DNA from: Salvator merianae
Lineage: Eukaryota; Chordata; Lepidosauria; Squamata; Teiidae
Direction of reading: 5' to 3'
Length of the DNA stretch: 64,000 bases
NCBI GenBank assembly: GCA_003586115.2
Contig: QVOM02000091.1
Location: 1,342,251 to 1,406,250 of the forward strand
Each line of letters begins with the position of its first letter. Position 1 is the first letter of the stretch. This document shows, one piece after another, positions 21,710 through 33,289 of this stretch. Under the pieces are notes generated by a model. That model saw only the letters and a list, made by a program, of their open reading frames with translations. It ran no database searches and was not told the origin of the DNA. The translations under genes were made by a program, and so were the position numbers.

Positions 21710-23150
21710 AACACAGGATGTTACATTGAGTGCCACTATATTTACCCACTTGAACTTAATGAAGATAATGTACTTTGAATAAATTCCACCCCTCCAAAAG
21801 ACACTAAACTCATAATATCAGAAGCACTAATCTCTGATGCCTCTGTTCATGATCATTATTATTTTATTTCTCCGCATGTTAAAGTGATTCTGTTCAGTGT
21901 GAATCTGCTGCTTTCCTGTAAATAAAACTGAACTGAGAAAATCTTAATCTCACCTCAGTAGGATGCTTGTTTTCTCTACAGAGATTCCTTGTGCAATCAC
22001 TTGTTTCCACAAGCTGGTTGCTTCCTCAGCAGTGGAAAGAGTTTTTATCACGTTTTTTATGCAAATGATCTTTTTTTTTCTCTCAGGCTTCCATGACATT
22101 TTCTGAATCATTTCCAAAGCAATTGCCACAACAACTTCTGCTTTCTCTTGCAGATCCTAGTCCACTGTCATAGTTATTGTTAGATGCCATCAGGTCAGGG
22201 CCAACTACTGGTGAGAACATGGACCCCTTTGTGCAGTTTTTGTGGCAGATCCATTTACCTTCTTCTAGGTAAAAACCCAAGGTGAAACATATAACACTTT
22301 ATTTTCTGTTTATCTACCACTGAGGCTGTCTCCAGTTGGAAAGAGGCAGAATGGAATATAAAAATGATCCCATAATTGCCTCTTCCCATGGCCTGTCAGA
22401 TGCAAAAAACTTTGGCATATATTTGCTTACCTTCGTGTCTGGCGAGATTGCTTTGCTGGGGGCTTCTGGAAGTGAACCAAGCTCCTGCCCCCTTTCTTTT
22501 GTTTTTTTTCTTCACAGTCTTGCCAAGAAGTCATATCCTTCCCCTTCCTGTGCTCTCTGTGATTGGATGTAATTCTGTCAGTCAAATTGTGGTTTCTCAG
22601 GTAAAGTCACCTCCCTCTGTGCCCACCCTCCAACTATCCTTGTTGGCAGAATGTAAAAGGTGAGGGCTTCCACTGCTGGAATTTCTGGGCATTCATTGAC
22701 TGTGGCATCCATTCCCTGTCTTTCTCCCTGCCCAGTTTCCCCTTCCCCTTCCCCTTCCCCTTCCCTTTTTTTTTTTTATTTTAAAGATGAGTTTTGCACC
22801 TATATTATAATTCTGCCTATGCTGTCATTTTGGTATAATTAAGAACCTGCAAAATTGTGCAACTGTGGAGATCTACTGTTGCAGTCAAAATCATTCAACT
22901 GCCATTGCAAATTAGGTTTATTTGCAGAATTTACAAACTGTAAGCTGTTTGCAATAAACCAATCAAACATGACTTTTTTTCCCAATGATTTCCTGATACT
23001 TCAGTGAATCCATTGTTCCCTCCACACGCTGCATGTTTCCAGTGTCAGAGGAAGCAAAGCCTCCCAAAGCATCACTGAGCCCCTGCTATGCTTCATTGTA
23101 GGCAGCATATGCTTTTCAGCATATGCTTCATTCATCCTCCAGGCATAACC
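21710..23150. other. No gene; partly unclassified repeat
   Basis: The stretch at about 22640-22800 (GTGAGGGCTTCCACTGCTGG) resembles 24660-24780, so it belongs to a dispersed repeat. A poly(CCTTCC)/poly-T run sits at 22738-22775. An ATGCAAAT octamer at about 22061 has no gene context. Confidence 0.35.
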
Positions 23151-23164
23151 ACGGATCCATAGGC

Positions 23165-23480
23165 CAAAAATAATAAATGGACAGTTCTCAAAATGGAGAT
23201 ATGTAAAATTTGGGGTCCCCCAAGGTTCAGAAGTGGGTCCAGTGTTTTTTAGTTTCATAGTTTCATAGAATCATAGAGTTGGAAGGGACCGCCAGGGTCA
23301 TCGAGTCCAACCCTCTGCTCCATGCAGGATTCAGAGCTAGAGGCCAGTAGAGGCTGCTCATCCCCTCCACACGGCAGACAGGGGCCTTGAACTCCGATCC
23401 TCCTATTGAAAGATTAGTGCCTTAGCCTTCTGCGCCACCGTGCCTTTAATTTATTCATAAATGATCTAGAAGTAACTAGA
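23165..23480 (+). mobile_element. CR1-like RT fragment split by a CR1 end plus SINE
   Basis: The + strand reads F-G-V-P-Q-G-S-E-V-G-P before about 23250 and L-F-I-N-D-L-E-V-T after about 23450, adjacent parts of a CR1-type reverse transcriptase. Between them lie a reversed CR1 3' end (TCATAGAATCATAGAGTTGG, about 23255-23330) and a reversed SINE family 2 head (about 23333-23447). Confidence 0.65.
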
Positions 23481-24181
23481 GGTGTGCTAAGGAGGCAAAT
23501 TTGGCAGTGCCGGAGGAGCACCAGAGGTCCACCCTTCAGGTGTGCACCATGACGACAAGATGCAACCGGAGTCCCATTTCTGTGGAGGAGAAGGTGGAGG
23601 ATAATTCTTTTTAATAGTGAGCAAGGAAGCTTGGGGACTACAGTGATGCCTCTCCACTCTATCCATTTTAATTCTTCTGACTCTCTCCCTGAAAGATAGA
23701 TAGGCTCAGCTGCAGGCATATGCCCTCTGTCTTCCTCAGTGAAAACAGAAGATCCTGAGCTCTACTGAGGATCAAGTCCAGGATCCCCTTTCCCCTGGTT
23801 GGTTCCACAACCATCTGCTCAAGGGAATAATAATTTAGTATATCTAAGAATTTTATCTCTCCCTCATGAGCTGAACAAGAGGTCATCTTGTCTACGTGAA
23901 AGTAGCTGAAGTAATTACCCATTGTAATTACCCTTTCCTTTTTTTATGCCTTCTTTACCTCATTTCCCAAATGTTGATGTGCTTAATATTATACTTGCTT
24001 TCTGGCCTGGTATTCTTATCCACAACACCTCTGTGGATATATCTAATTCACCTAGACATTCTGCTTCATAAGATTCTATCTCTTCTTTAATGTACAAGGC
24101 TACACCACCTCCAATTCACCCTTTCCTGTCTTTCTTTTACTGTTTGTAACCTGGGATAACCAGTCTGTAATTAGCCTAGAT

Positions 24182-24438
24182 AGCTTTAATAAAGGGTTAG
24201 ACAAATTCATGGACGACAGGTGTACCAATGGTTATTAGAATGGATGCTTAGATACTGTCTCCAGGTAAGAGAGACAGGCAGGATGTCTCTAAAGGCCATT
24301 TACAAGGAGTCGAGAGCAGTTGAAGGTTTAGCCTTTATATTCTGCTTGAGATGCCCAGAAGCAACTGTGTGAGATGGGATGCTCGACTACATGGGCTGTG
24401 GCCCGATCCAGCAGGACTTATGTTCTTATGCCAACAAA
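24182..24438 (+). mobile_element. CR1/L3-type LINE 3' end
   Basis: This is the 3' untranslated end of the LINE that is longer and reversed at 59168-60650. Shared blocks include TTAGACAAATTCATGGA, AGGCAGGATGTCT and GATCCAGCAGGACTTATG, ending in TTATGTTCTTATG. Confidence 0.75.
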
Positions 24439-24448
24439 TGATTTGATG

Positions 24449-24475
24449 AGTTGTTGTTGTTGTTGTTGTTGTTGC
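24449..24475. repeat. (GTT)n microsatellite
   Basis: About eight tandem GTT triplets. Confidence 0.9.
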
Positions 24476-24479
24476 ACAA

Positions 24480-25900
24480 TGGTGTGATGTAGAGACCTGC
24501 GTTATAATAATAATAAAAAATTAAAATGGAACCGGGGGGGGGGGAGGCATGTCATCATTCAACCTCCCTGACTGAAGGCATTCATGCCAGTGCATTCCTC
24601 GCAGTGCCTAAGAAAGTGCAGAACTGCACAATCGCCAAGATCTGTGTTGTTGGTAGCTCTTAAATAGTGAGGGTTTTCAGTGCTGGAGCTTTGGGCATCC
24701 TGTGACATCCACTCCTATCTTTTTCCTTGCCTTGTTTTGCCTCCACCTTTCCATGTTTTTAAAGAAAAGGGCTAGTGTAGCACAGTTATGTTCTTCTGAT
24801 TCTTCTGCCACCAAGGGTTCCTTGCATACAATCTTTTCTTCTTTTTAAAGAAAAAGGATACTTTTGCTCAATTATGTTCTTCTGATTTATCTGCCGCCGC
24901 ATGGGGGGCTTCCCTGCCTGCAACTGTGCAGCCTTTTACTCCACCTCAGCATACTGTGGGGTGGTTGGTACTCTGCCCATTCCTTAGGAACATCCACAAG
25001 TCTCCCTTTTTTGGGTTTCTCTTGAATATGCAAGTGCACACTTGCAAACGTGTAGATCTATACTGTAAATAAAAAAAAATTAAAAAAAAGAAAACAGGGA
25101 AGCATGCCACCAATCTAGCTCCTCCATCCATGGCACTCATCCCTGTACGGCCACCCCACAGTGCCTAAGAGCATGCTGAATTGAGCTATGAATCAGATTG
25201 GGGAAGGAGGAAGTGGGAGACAATGCCACTGCCTGTCTAGAATGGCCATAAGATCAGGCATTGGCTAGAGAGAGATAGGGAAATCCTCCTTCTGCCCACC
25301 CAGGAAAGACTCGGTACCACGCGTTCATACCCTGAAAATATAATCAATTTATGGAACAAAAATGGCGCCCTTCTGCACACCTCCTTGGGTCAATTTACGC
25401 GGAGTTAAGAAAGGTCTACCACTGTCCTGGTCTAGTCGGCCATTTTGGGTCACCCAGACCAGGTAACACTCTGTCCAGTGTGGATGGAGCATGCCACCAG
25501 GGGACTTGGCTTCTCTAGTCTACACCAGGGGGGAAGAGAGAACCTCAGAAGTGGGTTAAGCATCTCCCTCTACCGGTTTACCACTACATGCAGAAAGGCC
25601 GAGTATGCTACCAGGAGCAGGGCCTCCTAGCAGACTGTCCCACAGTGCAGATAAGGTATTCCAGGGACTTTGCTGGTCTGGTCTACTGGTCCAGTGTAGA
25701 AAGGCCCAATGTGTTCATGCAGTCACTAGGGGTCCACCCCACTTTGAAGGTACCAAATAGACATGATTCCAGTTCTCCATTAGGTCACTTAAGCCATTAC
25801 AAACAACATTAGAGTAAAGTCCTTTCCTTACTTTTTTTTTTTTTAGCCCATCAAAGCATTCCTTTTTATGCCATATCATTTCCAGTTTTGTATTGCTTAA
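24480..25900. other. Unclassified repeats, no gene
   Basis: It contains paired blocks resembling each other (24590-24615 and 25155-25180, CAGTGCCTAAGA). MITE-like termini of the CTTTCTGCAC type lie near 25360, 25590 and 25700. No coding region is supported. Confidence 0.35.
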
Positions 25901-26092
25901 CGAGGATTGCTTAACAAGGATTTCCTATTTGTCAAATGCACAAATTTCACATTTCTGAAAGTCGAAGTCCAATTCCTAGTAATTTGGGTGCGGACCTCAC
26001 AGAGCAATCAATATAAAATACGTTATAGTTTATGTTTGATTCACTGCCAGATAAATAGCTGCTGTTCCATTTGCCAGAGATTTGCTAACTTC

Positions 26093-28444
26093 TTCTTTTT
26101 TTAAAAAGAAAATATATATATTTTAATATTTGTTAATTAAAATAACAACATAAAGAAACACAACATTTAGTGCCCTACGGAAAAAAAAATACATTGAAAA
26201 ACAAACCATCAAACAATATCTACCCCACCACCACTCTACCAAACTACCCCTTAGGCACATAGGTTGACGACATTAGATTACTTCTTCCATCTTCATCCAC
26301 CTTCTTTTTAGCTGGACCAAAGAGTCAGTTTTAATATTTCTTCTCTTATTTCTTCTGGCGCTTGGGGTCTCGTGGAAAAATACAATAAGTCTTTCCATTT
26401 TTCCTTTGTTTTAAAAAGCAATTTCAAGCCTTGACTTTTAAATCTCATTTCCCGCATTTTATCGAATCCATATTGTTCCATTAGGTACCTATACCAGTTA
26501 CTTAATGTCCATTTAGTACTTTCCCTCCATCCCAGTACAATTGTCGATTGCACTGCCAATATCATTTGAGCAGATAAATACTGTTTTTCCTCACTTATTC
26601 TCCCTGATGTCACTTCAAAAAAAACTAGTTCAGGTGATAAATTCAAATTTATATTTAAAATATCATTAATTTCATTCTGAATAACTATCCAAAACAATTT
26701 TATAATATCACATTCCCACCAAAGATGGAAATATGTACCTCTATGACCACACCCATGCCAGCATTGTGGTGACATCGTGGGTATCATATGTGCTAATTGT
26801 GCTGGTGTCCTATACCATCTATAAAATATTTTCAGGACCATCTCTTGTACCCTATTATTCTTTAAATCTTTAATTTTCTTCATTTTTTGCCTAACATTTT
26901 CCCTCGTAATATTAATATCTGTTTGCCATATTTGAAACATGCTTTCCATTATTTCATTCTTTTGATTTATTAATAAACCATATATTTTACTCCCTATACT
27001 TTTGAGCCCTTCAAACATTCTTCCAATATTTCCTCTATCTCCGTCAATGGTCTGTAGATCAATAAATGTATGTTATTAGTTACTGACCAGTTTCTCAAGG
27101 AATTATAAGTTAGCCATCTTCTCCCCAGAACCTGTTTTATTTCCTGTTCCCTCCATTCCCCTCTAATATTATATAGATCCTTTAAATATTTAAACCCCTT
27201 TTCCTTTAATTGATATAATAGTCTTTCTTCCATCACCTCTTGTTCCTTATTTATATATTCAGTAGTTGTATATTTTGATATTTGTGGTGCTAGCTTCTGT
27301 TGGTAGGTTCTCCAAATTTCCATAACTTGTTTCAATGGTCCATATAACCCTCTATATTTTCTCTCTGGCATTTTACCCCACATTAAACTACTATTCTCTA
27401 AATTATGTATCTTTTTCTCTATTTTTACCCATTTTTCTTCCGTTTTAACTTCTAACTCTACTAATTTTTTTATTTGAAAAGCCACATAATATTTCTCCAA
27501 AGAGGGAATAGACCATCCTCCCTCCTGAATTCCCATATTTAAAACCATTTTCCTCAGTCTTGGCCGTTTTGTATTAAATATTATTTATCTTACTATCCCA
27601 TTGTTTCAATGTCCTAATACTTACTTTTTCAGGTAATACTTGAAATAGATACAAAATCCTTGGGATAATAAACATTTTCACCACTCTTATTCTAGATAGT
27701 ATGGACATTACCTTAGTTTTTTTATTTTTCAACTGTTCATTAACTTTCTTCCATACCTGTCTATAATTTTCATAAAATAATTTATTATTATTTGTTGTAA
27801 GAATTACCCCTAAATACTTCATCTTTTTAATTCCTAATTTTAATCCAGTTAATCTTCTTACTTCAATCTGCTCCTGAGGTGGGGTATTAAGAAACATTAT
27901 CTCTGATTTAGTTAGATTTACTTTTAATCCTGACATTTGATTAAACTTTTCTAAAATACCTCTAATTGCTACTAGCATTTTCCTAGGTGTTTGGGTGATT
28001 ATCACTGCATCATCTGCAAACAAATTTATTTTAACTTCTTCCCCTTTAACCTTATATCCCTGCCACCTATTATCTTGTCTAATTTCATTGGCCAATGATT
28101 CTATTGCCAAAGCAATTAATAGAGGAGAAAGGGGACAACCCTGCTTTGTCCCATTAAGTATTCTTATCTGCCTCGAACTAATTCCATTTATTTTAACATA
28201 CGTTGTGGATCCCTCATATAAATGTTTAATTACTTCACAAAATTTATCCCCCGTATCGACCTTTTGACATACATCATATAAATATTGATGATTCACCGGG
28301 TCAAATGCCTTCATCACATCTAATTTCAAAATTCCTACTTTTTTATTGTGTTTTTTAGCATGATAAATGACATTATTTAAATTTCTTATAGGGTCAACAA
28401 TATATCTATTCTTAATGAACCCATATTGATCCTCCTTTATTATT
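26093..28444 (-). mobile_element. L1-C: 5'-truncated L1 LINE, same subfamily as L1-A
   Basis: A 2.35 kb reversed insert flanked by a perfect 12-bp duplication TTTGCTAACTTC (26081-26092, 28445-28456). The minus strand encodes reverse transcriptase with K-A-F-D-P-V-N-H, G-T-K-Q-G-C-P-L-S-P and L-F-A-D-D-A, then the C-terminal domain with a C-W-H-G-C-G-H-R-G zinc-knuckle-like motif. It is split into three open blocks (28458-27574, 27548-26994, 27018-26308) by one or two lesions. The A-rich tail lies at the left end. It is less damaged than L1-A and very similar to it in protein. Confidence 0.92.
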
Positions 28445-28524
28445 TTTGCTAACTTCAAGGGCCTTGGACTAATCCCTTACAAGGAATCAGGAAGTCTCTT
28501 AAGGGAAAAATCTAAAGATAACTT

Positions 28525-28592
28525 TCCTCATCTTAATCTTAATCTTAATCTTAATCTTAATCTTAATCTTAATCTTAATCTTAATCTTAGTC
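28525..28592. repeat. (AATCTT)n hexamer microsatellite
   Basis: About eleven tandem units of CTTAAT. Confidence 0.95.
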
Positions 28593-29092
28593 ATAGCTAT
28601 GACTAGAGGAGAAATGTCAATTGCACAAATGCTGCTTCATTATCTGAAAGTCAACATCCAATTCTTAATAAATTTGAGTGTGAACATCCCAGAACAAGCA
28701 ACTTGGAATATAATCTCCCATCGTAGAGCTAACCAATATTGGAGGAGGAAGAGGATTGAGTGCATGTTCCAGTTGTTCCCACATTTTCATTATAACACGG
28801 ACTCAATTAAGACTTGCTCATTCTCACACCGCATTTCTCCTTTGCTTGGTGTGGGAAAACTGTATCTTTCTGTCTCCATCCCTCACCAAGTTACCCTCCT
28901 GTGCTATCAGTGATTGGCTTCAGTCCCAACGTTCAAATCTTGACTTCACAGGGGTGGGAAAGTCAAACTCCGCCCTCCGTATTTCGCTGCTGCCGTCTCA
29001 GAAGATGGATTCACTTGGTGGCATTACTGGTCATTTGCTGTTTGCTCCTTCTCCCCCTCCAGCCTGTATATTTGATTCCACATCTACCACAC

Positions 29093-29738
29093 TGTTACGA
29101 GTGCCTCGGACTCTGAGGATGAGGGCGGTGTTCAGCCTGAGAGCTGTATAGACGTTGAGCAGGAAGCTCCAGGTGGCACAGAGCCCAGACAGCTTATCAC
29201 CATCCCAGAGGATGAAGCACAAACATCAGCAGGAGATGTTTTGGAAACATCAGAGGTTCCCGCAAACACCCCACTTACAGCCATAGAAAGAAGAAAGGCC
29301 AAACGCAGGGCTCGGCTGAGCTTGTGTAAGCAATCTAGCAGAAGCCAGCCACACCCAAGCTCACACCTGGGAGAAGATGATCCTGCAGTATAAATACAAC
29401 ACAATAGGGATTGCAGCCCAGGCATGGTCAGCAACTGCTTTCCATCCGTGCGTTCTGCTACTCTGATCTCCTGGCTTCTAGAACCTTGACCCTTAGTTTG
29501 TTTGGATTGTGTTTTGACTTCAACTTCTCTTAATCCCTGGACTTGGTTTGCTTCCGTGACTACATCCCTGTTTGAACTTGGACTGGACTTTTGACTATGG
29601 CTTCTCTTGCTCCTTCGGCTTTGTTTGCTTCTCAACACCTGCTGCCTTCCTGTTGTGACCCGGACTGTTTATAAAAGGACTTCTCTATTACTGAGGCTAG
29701 ACTTGGCCTCCGTTTGTCAGCCTGCCTGGGATATAACA
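29093..29738 (+). mobile_element. Ty3/gypsy-type 5' LTR
   Basis: It begins TGTTACGAG and ends ATATAACA, giving matching TGTTA/TAACA termini. The last 197 bases (29542-29738) are repeated without any indel at 30563-30759. A TATAAAAGG promoter word lies at 29670-29680. Length is 646 bp. The left flank CACAC pairs with CATAC after the right end (4 of 5), a likely target duplication. Confidence 0.85.
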
Positions 29739-29772
29739 GATTGCTGACCATCCTTTTACAACAGTTGGCAGC

Positions 29773-30562
29773 ATGGCCATGTCTCAGGAACAGTTACGAA
29801 CCCTGGCTGGCCAACTGACTCAGCTGCCTGAGAAGTTTGATGGTTGCAGGGACCAGCTCCCAGAGTCCCTGGCTCAGGCTCAGATGTGCATGCAGCTACG
29901 CCCAGAGGACTTTCCATCTGACCACGTGAAGGTGGCCTTCCTCATCGGGCTTTTGACTGGGCCTGCTGCGAAATGGGCCATGCCCTACCTCCTCCAACCT
30001 AGCCCCCTCCTGGCCAATTTGGATGGCTTTATGCAGGCGATGAGAGAGACCTGGGGGGATCCAGTGCAGGCAGAGACGGCAAACCGGCAGGTTAGACTCC
30101 GCCGCCAGGGCAAGGGTTCTGTAGCCACCTATGCTACAGCTTTCCCCCTGCTGGCCCAGGAATTGCCTTGGAATGATGCTGCCTTGCAGGACCAGTTTAG
30201 GGAGGGCCTATCTGACTCCATCTTAGATGAACTGGCCTGGATGGATCCTCCCACCTCTTTGGACCATCTGATACAGATCAGCCTCAGAATCGATGGCTGT
30301 CAAGAGGCCCGTCGGCAGGCCTGCCAGATCACAGCCCCACAATCTGCCCTCCACCCAACTCGCCGCCTTCTGGAGGCTACCAGCGCTCCTTCCCCCAGTA
30401 CAGCTCCTGCAGAGGAGCCAATGCAGCTGGGTGGTTCCCGGCCACACCTCTCACCGGAGGATAAAATGCGAAGGCAGCAGGCGGGGCTCTGTTTGTACTG
30501 TGGTGGGGCTGGCCACTTTGCCCGCATGTGTCCCGCCAAGGGCCGGGGTCCTGCATTGTTTG
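29773..30562 (+). CDS. Gag-like protein of a gypsy LTR retrotransposon, C-terminally cut
   Basis: The open frame starts 35 bases after the 5' LTR. The protein has a retrotransposon capsid-like region (about residues 30-180, with G-P-A-A-K-W-A and L-D-G-F-M-Q-A-M). It ends in a CCHC zinc knuckle (C-L-Y-C-G-G-A-G-H-F-A-R-M-C, about residues 240-253), as in Ty3/gypsy Gag. Just past the knuckle the frame runs into the partial 3' LTR and stops at 30615. Protease, reverse transcriptase and integrase are all absent, so the copy cannot move by itself. The frame is otherwise uninterrupted, suggesting a fairly young deletion derivative. Confidence 0.85.
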
Positions 30563-30759
30563 CTTGGTTTGCTTCAGTGACTACATCCCTGTTCGAACTT
30601 GGACTGGACTTTTGACTACGGCTTCTCTTGCTCCTTCAGCTTTGTTTGCTTCTCAACACCTGCTGCCTCCCTGTTGTGACCCGGGCTGGTAATAAAAGGA
30701 CTTCTCTGTTACTGAGGCTAGACTTGGCCTCCGTTTGTCAGCTTGCCTGGGACATAACA
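30563..30759 (+). mobile_element. Partial gypsy 3' LTR
   Basis: It corresponds base for base in length to the final 197 bases of the 5' LTR, with about ten substitutions, and ends in TAACA. The deletion junction at 30562/30563 removes pol and the first two thirds of this LTR. Confidence 0.88.
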
Positions 30760-30979
30760 CATACAATAAAGCTTCTTAAAGGCAGATCTCAGTTTCTGCT
30801 CCTTTGTAATTGCACTTTGTGCAGTTGTGTAATTATAGATTAGTGTAACAGCAGGGAGAAGTGTGGAAGAGGAAATATGCTCTCAGGTTAGGGATCTGGA
30901 ATTGATGATTTGCTCAAGATTTATGTTGAAAGAACAAAGATTTTATAATGTATTGGAACTGTTTGCAACACTTCCTGTG

Positions 30980-31606
30980 CAGTGGTGTAGCTAGACCTTT
31001 TCTTGCCCGGGGCGAAGTGGGCGGGGCTAGACCTTTTGCTGCCCGCAGCGTTGGGTGGGGCGGCAAGCGCGCATGCGTGTGGGCGGGGCCAGCGAGCGTG
31101 CATGCGTGTAGGTGGGGCCAGCGAGCGCTCATGCGTGTGGGCGGGGCCAGCGAGTGCGCATGCATGTGGGCAGGGCCAGCGAGCATGCATGCACCGCTCG
31201 TCACCCCGCCCCCCAGCGGCCTTGCTCCTCGGCCCAGCCTGCCCGGCGGCGCCCACGCTCCTCGGCTCGGCTGGGCCGCCCGGCATGCTTGATGGCCCCG
31301 CCTGCCCGCATGCATGCTTGCTGGCCCCACCCACGCGCACGCCGTTGGGCAGGGCGACGAGCACGGCCGCCGGGCGGGGCGGGCTGGGCTGAGCCAAGCC
31401 GAGGAGCGCGGGCGCTGCCGGGAGGGCCCGGCCGAGCCAAGGAGCGCAGGTGCTGCCGGGCGGGGGGAGCGTTCCGGTGGGCAGGGGAGCATTCCGGCGG
31501 GCGGGGGGAGCGTTCTGGCGGGCGGGGGAGCGCTCCATGTGCCGCCCCTGCCAACGCGGTGCCCAGGGCAGGCCGCACCCACCGCACCACCCTTGCTACG
31601 CCCCTG
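30980..31606. mobile_element. GC-rich hAT-like MITE with perfect 8-bp TSD
   Basis: Termini are CAGTGGTGTAGCTAG and GCTACGCCCCTG. It is flanked by TTCCTGTG on both sides (30972-30979, 31607-31614), the 8-bp duplication typical of hAT elements. The 627 bp interior is CpG-rich and holds five imperfect tandem GGGGCCAGCGAGCG/GCATGCGTG units (about 31070-31200). It is non-coding; the long frames in it arise from composition. Confidence 0.9.
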
Positions 31607-31780
31607 TTCCTGTGAAAGCTTTTTATTGGTTAAGTTTCATAACATGCTAATGGAGCAAGTAACAGACCTGAAACAACAGTTTCTGAGAAAAGGGGACCTA
31701 AGAAGCTTGCTGATGTAGGGGGGTTGGTAAAGAAGCAATTTCCTGTAATGTAAACAAGTACTCTATAAAAGCCTCTGTTG

Positions 31781-32000
31781 GGCCCCAGTCACACCTAAGT
31801 TTTAATCCGGCTTCGGTCCACTTTTGGATTGAAAAAACACATCAAAGTGACTAACTACTTTCTTTCCGCATTATCTAACCTGAATGTGGATTTTTTGAGT
31901 TAGATAATGCTGAAACAAAACATATTATTATTTCAATGATGTGTTCTTTCAGTCTGAAAGTGGACTGAAGCTGGATTAAAACTTAGGTGTGACTGGGCTC
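31781..32000. mobile_element. Foldback MITE with terminal inverted repeats of about 55 bp
   Basis: Left end GGCCCCAGTCACACCTAAG and the right end's reverse complement GAGCCCAGTCACACCTAAG match closely. The inverted repeat continues through TTTTAATCCGGCTTCGGTCC. Arms flank an AT-rich centre. Single arms of a related element occur at about 2200-2235 and 5365-5405. Confidence 0.8.
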
Positions 32001-32127
32001 TTACTCTTTGTTTGAGGAACCCTTTTATCTTAGCTGGGGTTCCCATATCCGTATATGCTATCAATAAACATATCCAGTTTAATGAAGCTTCTCCACTTCT
32101 GAGGTCCATGAAGAGGGGGGTAACACA

Positions 32128-32154
32128 TGTGTGTGTGTGTGTGTGTGTGTGTGT
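32128..32154. repeat. (GT)n microsatellite
   Basis: About thirteen GT dinucleotides. Confidence 0.93.
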
Positions 32155-32429
32155 CCATTATCATGATAAAAAAGTTAATAGTTAGCAACTGGACTCCACC
32201 TCACCTCACTCTGAGACACCCACAGTGGCATGTTTCCCATTATGTATTTGTGTGGTGCATATGGCAAAATTGATAGCGGCGTGGGTTATTTGTTGGGGTA
32301 AGAGGACTGCATGCCCAAACAGGTGCAGCTAAGGTGTACACCAACCAACATGCACCTCCACCCCCCAACATTGCTGAACTGTGCTGTTTGCCCTAGAGCT
32401 GCTAAAAGACAGGGATGGTTTTGCATAAA

Positions 32430-32770
32430 AGTCCTCTCTCTCTCTCTTTTTTTTAAATACATAAACATATTTTATTCCCAGATGGATGTGTTCATATAGA
32501 TAACCTTTGTTCATTACATTTTAGCTTCCACCCCTTCTTCAAAAGTTTCTTCTAGGTTTCTTGTTTCTCGCCCCTCCTGATTTCCTTTCTTCTTCTGACC
32601 TGTCTTCTTTCATCTTTATTCTTCCAGTCCAGCGATAACAAACTCATTCTCTAATTCTTGCAGGAAATCAATAAAGGGTTTCCAGTTTTTACAAACTTAT
32701 CCACAGTCTTCTTTCCCAGTAAGTTAGTCAATTTGTCCATCTCTGTGAGATCCATCATTTTAATCAACCA
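32430..32770 (-). mobile_element. L1-type 3' UTR-like fragment
   Basis: It starts with a T-rich tail on the + strand and shares AATAAAGGGTTTCCAGTTTT and neighbouring words with the 3' part of the non-autonomous L1 at about 54670-54770. Boundaries are uncertain. Confidence 0.45.
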
Positions 32771-33289
32771 ATCATTGATCGGAGGTTTTGTGCATAGACT
32801 ATTCTAGCTGCAGTCACCATGTTTTGAATTAAAACATTAACGTTGTCAAAGTTGCCAGGTGCTGTTCTCTCTTCCCACCCCAATTGAGACGTTCTCACCC
32901 TCCTGAGTACAACACCCACTACAAGGTTTGCTATTGGATGGGAAGAAATGGGAATCTCTCCCTCTGCAAGCCCCCCAAAAGTACTGTCCCTTGCCAAATA
33001 GTCTACTTGCACATTCTCACATTGCAAAGTAGAATGGACTAACGATCTGAAACTTTCTTTGAAAGTTTTGGTCTGATTCCTAGCCAGGTGAATAAATGTT
33101 GCTGCAGCACTCCATGGCAAATGGCAGGTGAATACGGGGCAAAAGGGACTTAACAGGTAGCACTTCAACATGCCATTTGCCAGAGGTTTGCTAACTTCAA
33201 GGGCCTTGGACCAATATCTGTTAAACCCCTCTCAACAGACTCCCAGGCTGGCCCCTGCTGACTGCCCTAGAGCTTAGAGTAAAGCCACA

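Larger units (their letters stand above)
28600..33230 (+). repeat. Unclassified repeat family copy, broken by several insertions
   Basis: Blocks at 28775-29092, 30760-30840, 32172-32345 and 32950-33060 match, in the same order, one continuous stretch at 49990-50990. Between the blocks lie a gypsy element, a hAT MITE, a foldback MITE and a LINE-like 3' end. Its own end block (TTTGCTAACTTCAAGGGCCTTGG) is repeated at 26081/28445. Confidence 0.55.

Noticed and set aside
22055..22072. ATGCAAAT octamer as a promoter element
   Set aside because: No gene, TATA box or first exon nearby; an 8-base match is expected by chance in a window this size.
29132..29638. 168-codon minus-strand frame
   Set aside because: It is antisense to the gypsy 5' LTR.
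30914..31718. Several 100-220 codon frames on both strands
   Set aside because: All lie within one CpG-rich hAT MITE with a perfect TSD. Repeats of short GC-rich units make stop-free frames in every phase.
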